Of a stretch of DNA of 64,000 nt, positions 38,926 through 53,600 are shown piece by piece. This DNA is from Chionis minor (Eukaryota; Chordata; Aves; Charadriiformes; Chionididae), in assembly GCA_013398295.1 (NCBI GenBank), contig VZSF01001146.1, positions 198,402-262,401 of the forward strand, in the 5' to 3' direction. The position numbers were made by a program, and so were the translations under genes. Numbering within the stretch: the first letter of the stretch is position 1; each line of letters opens with the position of its first letter. Under the pieces are notes generated by a model. It did no database searches and was not told the origin of the DNA. It saw nothing but the letters and a program-made list of their open reading frames with translations.

Positions 38926-41900
38926 GCAGTAGCAACAGAGCAGTCCAAGTGACGAACACACCGTCAGCTTCAACGCAGATGCGCCAGTGTCCATAACTGT
39001 ATTAGAAATCCCTCACCAAGGAAAAGTCTTTGGGCTGGATGCTATCTTCCACTGCTAGGGTAGTCTCAAAGCAAGAAGAATTAGGACAAAAATAGAGTGG
39101 TAGAGTCTGCCTTCGGATATTGATATTTCATTATTTTATATCATTAAAAAAAAAGAACAAACCCCCCCACCCCATAACTCAAGAACTTGAAACTACACAA
39201 CAGTTCTATTTTCACAATAAATATTTATCCCTGCATACACATGTAAGAAATTTACAGTGGACTTCTCTAACAAGTCATTTTATTCTCACTTAATTCAATC
39301 TTTTTCTGTCTTTTGGATAGGCTTTGTCTTGTACACAAATGACACACAATTCTTTGGAGATCGGTGAAAAAACTAGCATAAATGTAAAACCAACATTTCA
39401 TTTGCTGTTGTGCAAGCCTACGGGAGCATATTGATACACGCTCTGCCAACTCCTGACTTTTACGCATCCCTACTGTGGGTTTCAAGAACTATAGGGTGCT
39501 GCAGCGAAACATCTGCAATGACTGAATTAAAGGTTTAAAGACCTTTTCTTAAAAAGGAACAAATGTCAAGCATTACTAATTATCCTGAAGATTTCAAAGT
39601 AACAAAGATAAATCTAAAAATATGACTAGTAAAATCACACCAGAAAATATTCTTCCTGTGTCCTTGCCTGCAGATGGGAACTAGAGCAGATGCAGTAGAG
39701 GACTGTAGAGGTTTGACTATATTTCACTTGATATACTCTTTCAAACCAGTGCCTAATAAACAGGAAACAGAATATTAAAAAAACTGTATTTTACACCTGT
39801 TAATAGATTCATATTGAAGAACAGTTTATGAAATTCAGAGAAGGCAATATAACAAAATATTGCAGACCTGGGTTTTGTTCTGTCTTACCAAATACCTGTT
39901 AAATAATATAGCTTCTGAAGCGCCTTTACATAATTTATTTTTGATAAGGAAAACAAGACACATCAAAAGAGGCTGGCTGTTCATTAAAGGAATCATTTCT
40001 TCCACACGGAGGAAATTCCTTTATTCCTTCCTAAAACAGCATCACCACTGTGGCTGGGTATCCCAGGCTTTTCAGAGCTCACCCCAGTCCCACCACGGGT
40101 GAGATACCAGCGAGCACAATACAACAGGGCAGCAGTTTGCTGCTGCTCTCACCACCAGAGGAAGTTATGGGCTCCCTAAGAGTTTGATCGATCTTTTTTT
40201 CCTTTAGAGGAGAAAGTGCCATTTTCCGCATCTCCAAGATTACTACAGATGAGATTGCTATTCCTCCTACAGTATTGATGACAAGGGAAACGCAGTGGCT
40301 TGTGCAGCTCGTGCGAGGCTGCTCGATGAGGGCAGTTTCAGGAGATGAACACCCACACCATCAAGCACTGGAGCTGCTGGAACATTTTGGAACAGCCAGG
40401 ACCAGTGTCACTCACCTTTCCACTCTGTTGCAGCTAGTCCTGGTACAGCAAGAAAGTGAAAGGACAACAATATGCAGAAACTACCTTAGAAAGATGCAGT
40501 AACTTTTTTTTTTTAAAGCATCGCAGACGAGCACAGGCTAATAGACACAGAATGTGCTGCTCTGATCAACGACTGCACAATGCCAGAATGATAAGGGGCA
40601 TTTTCCTTCCCCTCTGTACAATCCTGAGCTGGAGAGATCACGCAATAGCACAGGCATCCTTGCTCTGTTTCACACCAACTACCATCAGCTGACAGCACAG
40701 TAGAAATCAAAGGATCCATTTAATTGCTAACCACTTGTTGTCAGATGCCTCTCTGACAAGGATGCACATAATTTAAAAGAGAAAGATAATGCAACAGGAA
40801 TGACTTGATATTTCTTAGGAAGATGACTGTGCTTGTGTAAGATTTTTTCATTGAGACTACTGAATTGGCTATTTTTGTTACATACTTCAACCCACACAAA
40901 TGGCTGTATTTTGTGTGCTCTGGTACTTGATCAAGCCATCACATTTTCCAGACAGTTCTATGGAAAAAATGCAGAACATTACCATTTTAAGGAGCCTTGC
41001 CTGTTTTCCTTTAAAACTTTACAGCTCACTAGCAGCTAACAGCAGCATTCATATGCTCCAGCATTCCACCTTTTGTCCTTGGAGGTGCTGCTTATGCTCT
41101 GCAAACAGATGACTAAAGGAATCTCTTTATGAGTTATTTGTATCATATAAAGAAAGAAACTTTTACAGGCTGTGATACAAGTGTAAGGAAGAGTAACAAG
41201 AAACCGAGAGGCTCGAAACTCCTGAGATCTACCTGCAGTGAATTAGAATTCCATGTTATCTCAGACGGTTCACAGAACATAAAGAAGGGAAAGCCTTATG
41301 AAGGATTAATCAGGGGAAGGTAAAAGGATTCAACTCTCAAGCAATGCAATGCCTCCTGCTACACTGCAAGCTACCACTACTGAGCGAGGTCCTTTTCAAG
41401 AAAGCAAATTCACTCCTAAAACATCTACTACTAGTAATGGGAACTTTTTCATTTACATTGTCTTTTTCAACACGCTTTATTTTCTGTCAGAGTGTGGACT
41501 AAACAGATCTTTGGGAGGCAGCAGTTTTGGTCTTGAAGCTCTGAACTGCTTTTACTCGTTCCACAGTTACTGCATCGCTGATAAAATCCAACTCACTTGG
41601 TCTCACAGAACTGTAAGGTTAATAAGTAACTTTTCAATATTTAAAGACAATATAAAATAGTATCTCTTACATACATATGGAAGCAAAACAATCAAAAGTG
41701 TTAAGAAAATGAAATGGGGGATTGAGGCCACACAAGTGTATAAATAATGCAGGGAAGGATGAAAAGGGGAAGCACAGTCAACAAACTTCTCTGTCCCTCA
41801 CTGCATCCCGTATTTTATTATTTAGCAGGAGACACATGGTAAGTAAGGAGTAAAAGGAAGGAAGAAAGGAAAGGTATTTACAGAAGGAACAAGACCCACC

Positions 41901-44170
41901 AGTTGTGCTTTTTCTGGTACAAACTATTATATTAATATAGCAGCAAACTTCATGCAAACAGATTAACAGACTGAGTATTTTCTGACTTCACACAGAAAGA
42001 AAAATTTTAAGCCCTTCACTGATGAAGCTTCATAATGAAGGAAAAAGCACCACAGATACCATCGTTACTGTGATATACCATTTGCATTTTATATAATTAG
42101 CATTTTTAACCACTAAGGAAACAGTAAAAAAAGGGAAATGCATGCTGTTTCAAGCACAAGGAGAGCGCTACGCAGTAAGTTTTTCTCAGGTGTTGGTTGC
42201 TAAGCAATCTCTATCTCCAAGATGCTTAAAAAAGGATCAGAAAACCTAATCATACGTGTAATTCAGAAGTAGCCACAACCAGGTATCAGCACAATTATTA
42301 ACATGCTTTTAAAATTATAACAGAGAGCATAAATTCTATTCATTACCAGCGTGAGCAAGGACAGCAAACTGACCTCCTCACTGGGCTACGTCATGTGTTG
42401 TAAGGACTATTTCATTAAGGAAAGCCTGGACAGCGAGTTTCTCCTCTGGCAACAGCTCGTTCTTTCCTTTCTGGAGGTGTGAGAAGGGGCAGATGCGATG
42501 TGATCGCCTGTTGTGCAAATCTGAAATCTTTGACTGCGTTCCCATGTGTGCTATCACAGCAGCATCAATTCCTGTGGCAGGAGCCCACGCGATTTCCTAC
42601 AGAAACAGATTCTCTTGAAGGACAGCATCCATTCTCTAATCAAGCAGTAACTGATGTTCCATTCTGCTTCCATTAGACTCCAAGTCTCCAAAAGCTATTT
42701 CACACTGAATTTCATATCCCTATGTTTTTAAGTTTCCACAGAAACTTGTAAACAAATCACTATATTCTAAAAAAACAATTAACTTATTGAGTAAAGGTTA
42801 TGCTACAGCTGGCTCACTATTGTTTCCTCTGCGGCCTCAATATTTAGGGTTTAAAATGAAATTTCAATGGAAATTGTCAGTTTGAACTCTCTAATGAAAA
42901 CCTTCAATCGCCTCCTTACACAAGGATGTTTTTTCATCGTAGCTGGGTCTGTACTAGCCATTCCCATCTCGGGAGGAACATGGTGTCATTAACTGTCACA
43001 CACGGTGCTCTGAGGCTGCATAAACAGAGTCAGGCTTGTCCAGCCTCTGCTCTTTTTCCATCACTACAGAAACAACTAATCTAGACTAGTTTACATGTTA
43101 AAATATTTAAGTGCTGTTCTGTAAACTAGATTTCTTCCTGTCACAGAAGGATGTTTTTCCAAACGTTCATCATTTGCAAAAAACATTTAAAAAGTAGGCA
43201 CAATAAAGGCGTTACAGCTGTTTTTATGATCTGCCTAAAACTCTCGCAATATTGTTTTAATCCAAATTGCCCACTGTAAGAAGAATGTGAAGATCAACTT
43301 CCTTTTAATGGCTCGAAAAAATGCACTATGAACAGTCAGTAACAAAATTAGACTAAAATGCTTTAAGGGCAACCATACAGAGCTGTAATCCTCCAGTCCA
43401 AAATGGCAAATTCCAGTGTAAAGTGATTATAATCCTAAATAGAACTATGGTACAGTCTGACCCTTTTCTACTTACAGGAAAAAACCTCACAATCCAAACT
43501 TTGAGTCAGATGCTGTCATAAGAACTACCCTGCATGAACAAGAATTGTGCAGTAAAACTCAGCTGAGAAAATAAAACAGAATATGATGCTGGCATTATGA
43601 TGTAAAATTCCTATTGAGAAACACCCGGTCAATGAGTGCTGCCAAAACGACTTAAACCTTCTGCTTTTTAGGTAATGCTTGTGGATTAAAATGTACAGCT
43701 TATGGGAATTTAAGATATTAAACCTCACCACCACTAACCAGTCTGCACCAATTCCTTCCCCCTAGATAAAGTGGCTAAACTCAGGCTTGTGCAGCAGCAC
43801 ACTGACCTGCCATGTGGTGGTTAGCAGAAGTCCAGCTTCACCTGTAGACCAAACATCTGTACTGAATAACCGTTGCATGAGCATGAATTCTCCTTCAACA
43901 GAGGTAGCAAGTCTTGTGTTGCAGGTAGTTTGATAAGCCAGCTCTGTGGTCTTTCATATTTTTTTTTTAAATAAAATACTTTATTAATATGAGGAAATAA
44001 AAAGTAAAACTTTTCTAATCAATTTCCCCAGGGCTGTACAGGACAATGCCTGAAGGTTTTGTTAGAGAACCTTGGATTTTTTTTTTTCTTCTCCTTTCTC
44101 AGTCATGATGGTGACAAACAAATAAGAATTAGCTATGCTCATCAATATTTTTGAGTAACTGCAAACGCGT

Positions 44171-44228
44171 AGCACTTGTGAGAAGATGCCAGAGCCCTCA
44201 AACGCTTTGCTGCAAATTCTTCTTAGAG
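44171..44228 (+). repeat. diverged direct repeat, copy A (about 55 bp)
   Basis: The stretch from agcacttgtgagaagatgcc through agagccctcaaacgctttgc and tgcaaattcttcttagag is repeated in the same orientation at 44709-44766. The central block gagccctcaaaygctttrct, followed by gcaaatt, is nearly identical in both. Neither copy resembles CR1. The 538-bp spacing would be compatible with the two ends of a decayed element, but no other hallmark of one was seen. Confidence 0.75.
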
Positions 44229-44708
44229 TTCATAAACCATCTTTATACACTTATAATCCTGCTAGAGTAATATAAGCACTTTGCTTCCACAGAAGTACTA
44301 AATATTGTTCAGTACTTCAGTAGATTTGACTGAAGCCTTTGCTTTTAGCAAGGAAAAAAAAGGTCATTTTTCCTAGGAAGAGATTGTCCTGGTATGACCT
44401 AGGAACAGCTTTCCCTGATCCCTGCCTTTATATTCAGCCACATAGTGTCTTGGAAATGCAGGTCCACAGTTATAGTGTTTGCTCACTGATCCACCGAGAA
44501 CTACCCCTCTCTTTTCCCCCCACAAATTAGAGTGTGTCTTTTTAATGGAGAGTGAAGGTTTTGGAAGTTCCCGTACCCACTTTATTTTACAGTCTAATGT
44601 GGCAGCTTCACATGCCAGAACATCTGGCATGTCTTTATTATGCCACTTGGCGTTAATCATTGCTTTCAGTAGCCTCGTGTAATGCTGCAACCACAAGGGC
44701 AGGACTAT

Positions 44709-44766
44709 ACCACTTAGAGAAGACGGAAGAGCCCTCAAATGCTTTACTGCAAATTGTTCTCCAGAG
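44709..44766 (+). repeat. diverged direct repeat, copy B
   Basis: This is the second copy of the repeat at 44171-44228, with ccacttagagaagacggaag, agccctcaaatgctttactg and caaattgttctccagag. It differs from copy A by scattered substitutions and a small gap. The sequence between the copies has no recognised coding content; the frame at 44373..44738 on the minus strand has no family resemblance. Confidence 0.75.
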
Positions 44767-47700
44767 ATCTTTCAGAACTAACATACTCAGGCAACAACTT
44801 AGATGCTCTTAACCTCCGTCTTATCCTCAGCTCATCATCTTAAGTGCTGCTAAGACAAATTTTGAAAGTTCAACAAGATCCACCAGGAGCATTAAAATAG
44901 CCCATCCCTAGATGAGAACGGCAGAGAAGATGCAACATGAAGGATGAGGGTCATGAATACTTACAGTGTGTTATCACTAGGAGTAGCTTAACAAGTCCCA
45001 GAGGAGACCTTAGCCTCTCCCACAGGACACATCCCCAAAGTAAGTATCAGCATGACAAAGAACCCAAAATGCAAGATAATTTCTTTCTTTGTGTAATAAA
45101 GCCCACAGAGTTCTTGGATAGCCTCCTGTGTACCTACCTCACTGCTTGCAGAAAGCAGGATTTCCCAAGTAAAGCTACTTGATACTCTTTTCCTTCACCA
45201 GGGTGGGTGTCTCTGAACCCATTTTTAACAAACTTAAATAAATTTCTCCGACAACTTCAGCTGTCAACAATAATAAAACAGAAGTTGTATACTCACCATC
45301 TTCACAACAGCTTCTGTAGGGAAATTAGCAACATACAGCCAAGTACAAAATTTTACAGGAAGGACAAGATTAAAAGGAAAAAAAAAAGGCAAGTCGATTT
45401 TATGCCTTCACACTCTCATATTTCACTTGCTTACTTCCACATAAGCCCAAGTACCAAAATGTAGTGTCCACCACATGGTTTTGCCACAGAGGGAAACCTG
45501 CTCATCTCGTCCTCCTGAAATGTTGCGGTTTCCCAACTGGTGATAAAATCTGAATTTTAGACTGATTTTTAGGAGTTACTGATTGGTACTGGGTGGTCCT
45601 TTGTCTCAAAGTCACTTTAAGTGTTAGGTCAGGCTGCATGCCTGTTTTCTGGTTTTCCTCCCCAGCTAAGAGCAACAGGGAAAGCACATGGGATGTGCTG
45701 CAGCTTCATGACTGTTCTGCTGGTGCTAGGACAGCATCTTCTGGCAGACAGTCGTTTTAGCCTTTTGGTCTTGACATAAACACCACATTCCTCAGATTTT
45801 ACAGCTAGGGATGGTGTCCTTGCTTATCAGCCCATGCCATTTTTTTTTAACCCTTTAAACCCACAGTTTTCCATGATCCTTAACACACACATTTCTATTC
45901 ATACTGCATTTGTATTGATCTTAATGTTTCTGTTACAAAACTCTGCAATTCCACAGCTTTTCCAAATGACCACAGAGTTCACGATGAGCTTAAAGGATTA
46001 AGCCTCTAAGATATCTTCAAGCTTTTCTGTGGTCTAGTTTTGCTACAGGAAGGAGACAGAAAACACAAAACACCCTGTTTTTTTCTACTCTTGCCTCTGC
46101 CTCTAAATCCCCCATAGTGTATATATACTGTTTCAATCTGAAAACTATATTTGGGATGTCACAACAAACTATTTGAAGTTCTGAAGCTGGTTAATTGGTA
46201 GTAAAATAGTAACAGATCAGAGGAAAAGCCTGTTCAGAACAGAAGACTTCTGTTGAGCAAAACAAAATTTTTAAAAAGGATCCCATCACAGGTGTAACCC
46301 AAAGTGATGCATCACCTATGTCAAAAATCCCTTGACTTATATAATACACATTAATCTTAATGCTTGAGCTTTAACTATTATTTTTATTTACCAGAAACTA
46401 AATATACTTTCCACTAAATTAAGTCATTTTATTTTTGCTGTGTAATAGGGTGCCTTGCAGGCACACACATAAATCTGTGGAGGACAGGGAAGTTAGACTT
46501 CCTTGGCTTTTTAGAATATTAGAAAATTATGGCTGACAATTATTTACAAAAAAAAAAGGATGGGTTTTCATTCAGAATTTGTATAATGTACTGAAAAAGA
46601 AAATAGTTTAAAAGCAGATACCAGCTAAAGATAACTGCCTAAATAGTGTTGCCTATACTTCAATGAGTTTAGCAAAGCTGGGTTTAAGTTATCTGTGCTT
46701 TACTATCCAATCTGATCATTTTCAACCACTGTATTTCAATATTTTTGAGGTGGTGTACTTCACTCTCACACCTCAGTTTTAGTCACATATAGAGGAAGAA
46801 AGAAAAACTTGCAGAAGTTTAAATTACCTAGCTAAATAAGCTTAATTTAAAACAAAAGTCCTCTTGACAGATACAGAATAGGCCTCTGCCAAGCAAAGGT
46901 AATTTTAACAGTCTAAAATTTGGATCAAGATTCCTGTTGTAAATGAGCTCTTCTTCCAATTTAGTACTCCGATCTTTAATATCTGAAGAAACAAGTATGC
47001 AGCACTTTCAAATTTCAACTACTCTAGCTACTGGTGCCAACGCTTTCAACTTCAGAAAAAGACTGTGCCTGTGTTGCTTATTAAGACAATAAATCACTAA
47101 AAAACTCCATTTTAAAGTAGGGTTTCAACCGCATTGCTTTGTATGACTGCTTGAGTAACTGATTGGGGTGAAGGCATCAGGTGGTGCCTTCACTGGCATC
47201 TCCTTCAAAAGAGGTGCGTATCTTCTCCAAAATTATTTTTAAAACTGTATGCAAAAATCTGTTCTTTTTTTCTTATTCAACCATACACACGACTCCTGAA
47301 GTAATACAAGAAATCCTCATGTCCAGTTGGGGAGATCTGGCTAGCACTAGGTCTAAAGAGGTCACCTTCCTAAGGCGGGTGGCAGCCAAAGGGGATGCAC
47401 AGCAGGGCTGTGCTTTCGCTTCTCTCCTTTAAATAAAGAAAATGCACATCCAAGCCACACTTTGCTTTTGCAGTCCAAACTCTGGGCCTGGACAAGGCTG
47501 CTAATTGTCCGTTTGGCAACAGAGTCAGATCTGGGACAAGAAGGTAGTGCTGGAAATCACTGTTACATTGAGACAGGCAGAAGAGTCCCTTGTGTTCCCA
47601 TACCCATCAGTAAATGGGCAGAGCGAGAATCAAAACTCCATTAGGATCAGTTAGTCTTATTGATTTAACTGGAAACTAGATAAAGCCTTAGAAATACGAT

Positions 47701-49538
47701 TCTATAACACTGCTTTTACCCTGCTTCAATCACACCATGGCTTGTTCTACATCAAAGCCATGGTACATCTTCTCATAGGAATCACTATTTTGCTGTCATT
47801 TTGGTTCTCATTGCATTTATATCAAATAATGGTGAACACATGTCAAATGGGAATATAAATTCATTAGAGACAATAAGACATTTATGCTCTTATGACATTC
47901 TTCATTCTCCTACTCCAAAATGAAGTTACATGACCATTTACATGTTCCAGAAATTTTCATTAATATTAAGAGCTCGGATTCTACTCCTACACTTTTAAGC
48001 TGAATGCGACTGTTGCTACAGGCAGCACTGGTAATCAGGCAAATGCACACTTTTGCTAAAACAAATCCTAGGCACATCTATAACAAACCGACAACCATTG
48101 CTTCCCTCTCGTTCTACCATGAGCACTTACCCCTACCATGTGCTATTGTCTCTTGGTAGGTATCTAAAATGGTATAGTTGCAAAAGATTAAGAGTTACTA
48201 TCTTCAAAAAGTAAAAGTATGACTTTTTTTTTCTTCAAGACAACAAAATTGTTTCTGCTGTCACAAAGGTCTAACAAACGAACACACAACAGGTACATCT
48301 GGTACATAAAATCCTTACTTGCACCAACAAGGTATGAAAATCCTTTACTACTGTATTTTAAAGCACAGCAACATTGGTTTGAAGTTACTAACTCCTGCTA
48401 GAAGTCTTATTGCATAGGAAAGCTCTGGTTTCTAGGATCACTGTTGGCATCTGGTTTTATATAAATGCAAAGTTAAAATGTGTAGCCCACACATTTGTAG
48501 GAAGATGTCCAAGTATATAACCATAGAGGCGTGAAGTGAAAAACAACCTCTGGATGAGTTTTAATTTTTTCCCCCAGGTCTTATTGTCATGTACCTGGGA
48601 ACTGGCAGTGTTGCTCTTACTGATATTTAGCCTTCACATTTCCCAGATGGAACTAGCCAGTTGATGCTGCTTTGTAGGTAGTAGGAACCTGAAGGGAATT
48701 TAAAAAGGGTGACGATTTTCTTCAAGGTTTTAAAGCAGCACTTATTTAAAAAACAGTCCATTTTACTTTTCAGTCTCTTTATCTTTTGCAACCCAGTCTT
48801 TTCCACCAGGAAAAGGCCTGAACTTCTGGCCACATTTGCCTTGTGTATTTAATAACTATTTGATACAGCAGGATTCGTTCAGGTTCTCAAAACAACACAA
48901 GTAGGTACTAACATTTACTATTCATTAGTTTTAGAGAAAAAGGTGTCTGTAAGAAGAAAAAAGTCCCACCCCATTTCCCCCCACAAACTTGATGTGAAAT
49001 CATTCAGATTTCTTTAAATCAGCCTTTAGGAATACAGATATGAGGGGCTGGTTTTTGTAAGAGAGAGGGGAGAAGCAAGTGATGGGCAGGAGAAAGAAGG
49101 CAGTGGATGGTTTCTTGCTTATCTGTTTTTAAATCAGCAGAGAAACAGTTCTGCTGGGCAGTTGCTGGTGCAGCCACAAGTAGGATGGAACAGACAAGAC
49201 TTTTTAAATGTATTTTCTTATTCCATATGCTTAAAACCTCTATGCTATGAGCAATGCTGTTACCTAGATGTTTTGTAAATACATTTCAATGACCTCCAAA
49301 ATCATACAACCTCCAAAAACTGAAACAAGCCATCTGAAACACTTTCCATCTGGAAAACTGGGTGGGTGCATTCTGCTGAGGTAGGGGGCACGGGGGGCAG
49401 AGCCAGCCCTCTGAGAGAAGAGGCTCACCTTTACATCAACTCCTCACAGCACCAACACTCCCCTGGTTATTGCAGCTGCCTCTCGGGTGCAGAAGTAGCA
49501 TTTTAAGTAGTAAAGTTCCAAGGCATTATAGAGGTCTA

Positions 49539-49552
49539 TTTTTTTTTTTTTT
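49539..49552. repeat. T14 homopolymer
   Basis: A run of fourteen T residues lies in intron 1. No LINE or SINE sequence adjoins it, so it is not read as a retrotransposon tail. Confidence 0.88.
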
Positions 49553-51203
49553 GAAGTTTTCATGTTTGTTCTTCTCTCTAAACAAGGCTTTGTTATTTTT
49601 CATTTTGAGGTCACTTAACAGCTGTTACTGCTGCATTTGGGCTGCAAAACATTAAGGAGAAAATTCCTAACTCAACAAAATCTCAAAGTGAAAACATTTG
49701 TAGGTATAACAGACTTAGACCTTACTTTTAATTGCACATGTGTTTGTACATGTGTCAAGGGGGAACAGAAGACAGTAACTTAACTTGCTTTATTATCAGG
49801 AAATTAATTTTCAAGTTTTTTTTCCAAGGATTTGTTGGTACCATTAATTCAGGACTCACTTGACCGTTTTTCATGCACTTCTACACACAGCATTTTAAAT
49901 CTGAGGTATATTTTCCACACTCCCTGCCGCCCCAGCACACAGTAATCAGTAACTAATATGTGAGGACATACTCTAATTTTGCACAAGATGTCTTGAAGAA
50001 TGAAAGCAGGGCCTTCTCTTAGACTCAAACACCTGTATACTTCTTTTTAAGCTTCTCAAAAATATTTCTGAAGTCCAAAAGTATTTGCTCCTTATTGAGG
50101 TCAGTTCTGGGCAATCAGTCTTGCAGTACTTCCTCCCTTGCCCTTTAGCCACCACGCAGTGAGGGTGCTCTACCCAACCCAGTACCACTGAATGAAGTTA
50201 AACCTTCGTCCCTTCTAGAGAGAAGCCACCACATAAGGCTCTGCTTGCAAGTCATTTCCTTTCACCTTTTCTTGATTCTGATAAATCTGCACTAGAACGT
50301 TTTTCCTTCAAATTACCAGAATTAAGTCGAACAGAGGAGTTCAAGGCAGAGCATTCAGGGCTTAACAGTTACTGAATGACTGGATCAACTTTGCCTGCAC
50401 AGGATTCTCTAGCCAGAGAAAGTAAAGGATTCTCAACTTCTAAAACAGAGCTGGTATTCGTTTTACCACACTGTGTCACAACAAGGCTTTATTTTATTCC
50501 CCATTTGCCTCTTCCAATCTCCTGCATTTATGCGTGGAAAAAGAACAAGAAAGTAGTGACTTCTTTAAAGATAGTTGTCTGGTTTCAAGTTTTAGCAGCA
50601 GTTAAAGTTCAGAGCCTTCAGAAGGTGCTAAATTCTTGAAAATCCATGAGGATTTTAAGAGTATGGCTCATTGCATTTTATGGAGGCTATATAACAGCTC
50701 AGGCAGTGCCAGAAAGGGAAGTTCCTGCCGCCTCCTCCCACCCGCTCCTGCATCCCGGCCTTCTGCCCGCTCCTCAAACTTGCAAATAGGGAGGAGAAAC
50801 AGAATATTTTTCTGCTATTTTAAGGAGTTAAAACAGCTTATAGGAGCCTATCTCTTTTTAAGCATGATCAGCTTGGTTAGCAATGCAACTTGACACGACT
50901 TGTGAGCTCCCATGCAGTGGATAGTAGAGATGTATTCTGCCCACCTAGTTTGCAGATTACTTTGACACACACCAAATCGGAAATCAAAAATGTATTTGTC
51001 TATCTGGAAAGCCCTCGCAGATTCCTCTCAGCTCCATGAAAACTGGATCTTAAGAGAAGCCTAAAAAACCCCCTAAGACATTTCATTAAAATTCCCTTAC
51101 GTCTGAGGTATTTTACATTTTGTTACAATTTAAGTATTATAAAGTAATTTTGAGTATAAAATTCAAAACAGAAAAAAGCTACGTGCACTCACATTTATTG
51201 GGA

Positions 51204-51217
51204 CCACTAGAGGGATG
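51204..51217 (+). promoter_or_regulatory. CTCF-like core motif
   Basis: The sequence ccactagagggatg fits most positions of the CTCF core (CCAS-YAG-RKGGC form), differing in the last GC pair. It lies about 95 bp upstream of a CR1 fragment. A single motif match without occupancy data is weak evidence. Confidence 0.25.
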
Positions 51218-51310
51218 GACAAGGAATGAGCACACACAAAGAGTTAAAGTGATGAACAGGGTAAGAGGCAGCACATACTACATCATAGCTGGAGGGAGCT
51301 TGAGTAACCA

Positions 51311-51397
51311 GGTCTAGTGGGAGATGTCCCTGCCCAAGGCAGCGGGTTGGAACTGGATGATCTTTAAGGTCCCTTCCAACTGTAACCGTTCTATGAT
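51311..51397 (+). mobile_element. CR1 LINE, short 3' end fragment (87 bp)
   Basis: In plus orientation the copy contains ggtctagtgggagatgtccc, then the tgcccaaggcag block, the ttggaactggatgatcttta block and ggtcccttccaac, ending in gttctatgat. This is the last part of the CR1 3' untranslated region with a shortened terminal repeat. It is strongly 5'-truncated. Confidence 0.93.
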
Positions 51398-53600
51398 AAC
51401 AGACTACAAGACTTATAAGTATGGGTAGGAGGGAAGGTCAAGGTATTAGAGCTTAGCAGTTCCAGTCTCCCCTCCCACATGTGCTGGCTTTTGGGGGTGA
51501 AGAAGATCCAGCTACCTTTCCTGCTGCTACTGTACAGCTACCTTGAGACAGCCATTTGTTTCACAGCGCATACTTAAAAGATGACAAGACTAACTATCCC
51601 TTCTCCTGGGAAAGATTTTCCTCCTACAGACTTAGTGATACACAGATATCAATAATTTTTTTTGAAACTGACAGTTACAGTCTTAATTCAGGAATAACTG
51701 AATTAATTTGTGCAACAAAAGCTATCAAAGGGCCTCTTCAAAGTTGTTATAGATCTTTAACAGGCTCTTCAAATGGAAGAAGGTCGCCTAGCATTCATTT
51801 CCCTGACTGCACGTCAATACAGCTGTCTCCTGACCTTCTTCCAATAATCCTGGTCAACAAATATTGCTCTTATTGATCCCCCTAAAACTTTTTTTTTAAA
51901 CTTAGTGTAGAAACCTACACCTAAATTATTATAAACACTGTTGTTGCTGGACCCAATGATATTTTAGCATATCAGTGAGTAAACTACAAGTGTTAGAACT
52001 GTAGCCCAGGTTTTTGTACACTTTGAAGCCTTAAAGCAATTTACAACAAACAGCAGAAACATGATCAGCTGTTTGACAACACAACAGCCCTCTGTGAGGC
52101 AAAGGTGTCATACATCCACAAAAGAACTGCTTTAGAGTAGGAAGTATGCATTAAGGGGCAAGAGAAAAGGATGAGTCTATTAATGAACCTAAAACACGCC
52201 TTAAAAAAACTCTACAGATTAAACATCTGCAGACACCGATAGTATTTTTTTCAGGACCACTAAATGGAACAGCTTTTTCACATTTCAATAATATGCTGTG
52301 ATGCCACCTCATCAAGGGACAGAACCAACAATGTCTCCACATCAGTGAAGCCTGATGCAGAGGAGCTCACAGAAGCGACCAATGTCTTTGATCACCCTTA
52401 TGTGACCTGAACAACTTCCTTCACTTACAGGTAGCCAAGGAAGATACAAAGTCAAATCTTCCTTTTGTATGTTTAGATTACTGAAGTTGACTGAAGAAAA
52501 TAAAAGCACCATGTCTCAATGTTTGTAGTTTGTAGACCCATCAGTATAACTTTTGACACAGAATGCTTGCCAAGAGAAACAGATCCTAGAAAACAAAATT
52601 ACAGGGCAAATTAAAGATGACAGTATATGACAGGACTACAGTGCCTCAGTGTATAGGCAACATGTTTGAATTGCAAATAAAATAACTAAGAAACACAGAA
52701 AAAGAGAGAAGTTATTACACAAAGGAAAATGAAGTACATTTTCATCCCCTCTCAGGCACAACTAGTGACAGACTGCAGTGAATACACAAATTTTTAACTG
52801 AGACCACATATGGTAACATCAGTGAGGGTTAAGAGGTTTTATATTGAGAAGTGTCTTTAACTTCCAGCAATATCAATTACTAATTTTTCAAGTCATCTTT
52901 TCCTATAAGCTCAGTCTAACTGAGCAACTTTAATAGTCTTACTGAGCACATAAGATGCGCTTCATAAGTGGTCAACAGAATTTGATCACAAATTATCCAG
53001 ACACTTCAAGCCTACCATGAACATAATGAATGCAAAGCATGTAAACTTCATGCTGTCATATGAAAATCTTTATTTATTAAAATATTCATAGCAATAATAA
53101 AAAACTTTCACATAAATAACAAGAGTACACCAAACAGAAAGCCTTTAACTCAACACATCACACATTATAGAGAACTAGGCAAGTAATCATTAATTACTTA
53201 GTGCTTTGATGTTTTATGTCATAAAAATCAGATTAGTAACTCTGCTCAGATCCTGTTAAGGCCTAAGTTAAAGCATCAAAGCAGTTTTATTGAGTTTGTT
53301 AGTGTAAAGAGACCACATAGTGTCCACCTCTGACCACTGGCTGCAATTCCTTTATTTCACTTCAGCCTTACATTTTTTCATTAAGGCTCAAATGAAACAA
53401 GTGGCAGCTCTGGACTTTGATAAAAGGTCACTTCTTGTAATTTTGTTCTTTTTCATCTCCTCAGCTAAAAGCCATAGAAAAAAATTAAATTTGCAGCTCA
53501 TTCTTACACATCTCTTAACACACAAAGTAAATGACAATGACACCTACTCCATGCAAGACCATATTTTAGTTACATTTTCAGAGAGGAGAATGAGATGAAG

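Noticed and set aside
44373..44738. 121-codon minus-strand reading frame
   Set aside because: It gives no recognisable protein family and ends within a repeat copy. One such frame is expected by chance in 64 kb.
50700..50775. Pyrimidine-rich GC block (tcctgccgcctcctcccacc region) as a promoter or exon
   Set aside because: It is short and isolated with no splice or start context. The plus-strand frame through it has no family resemblance.
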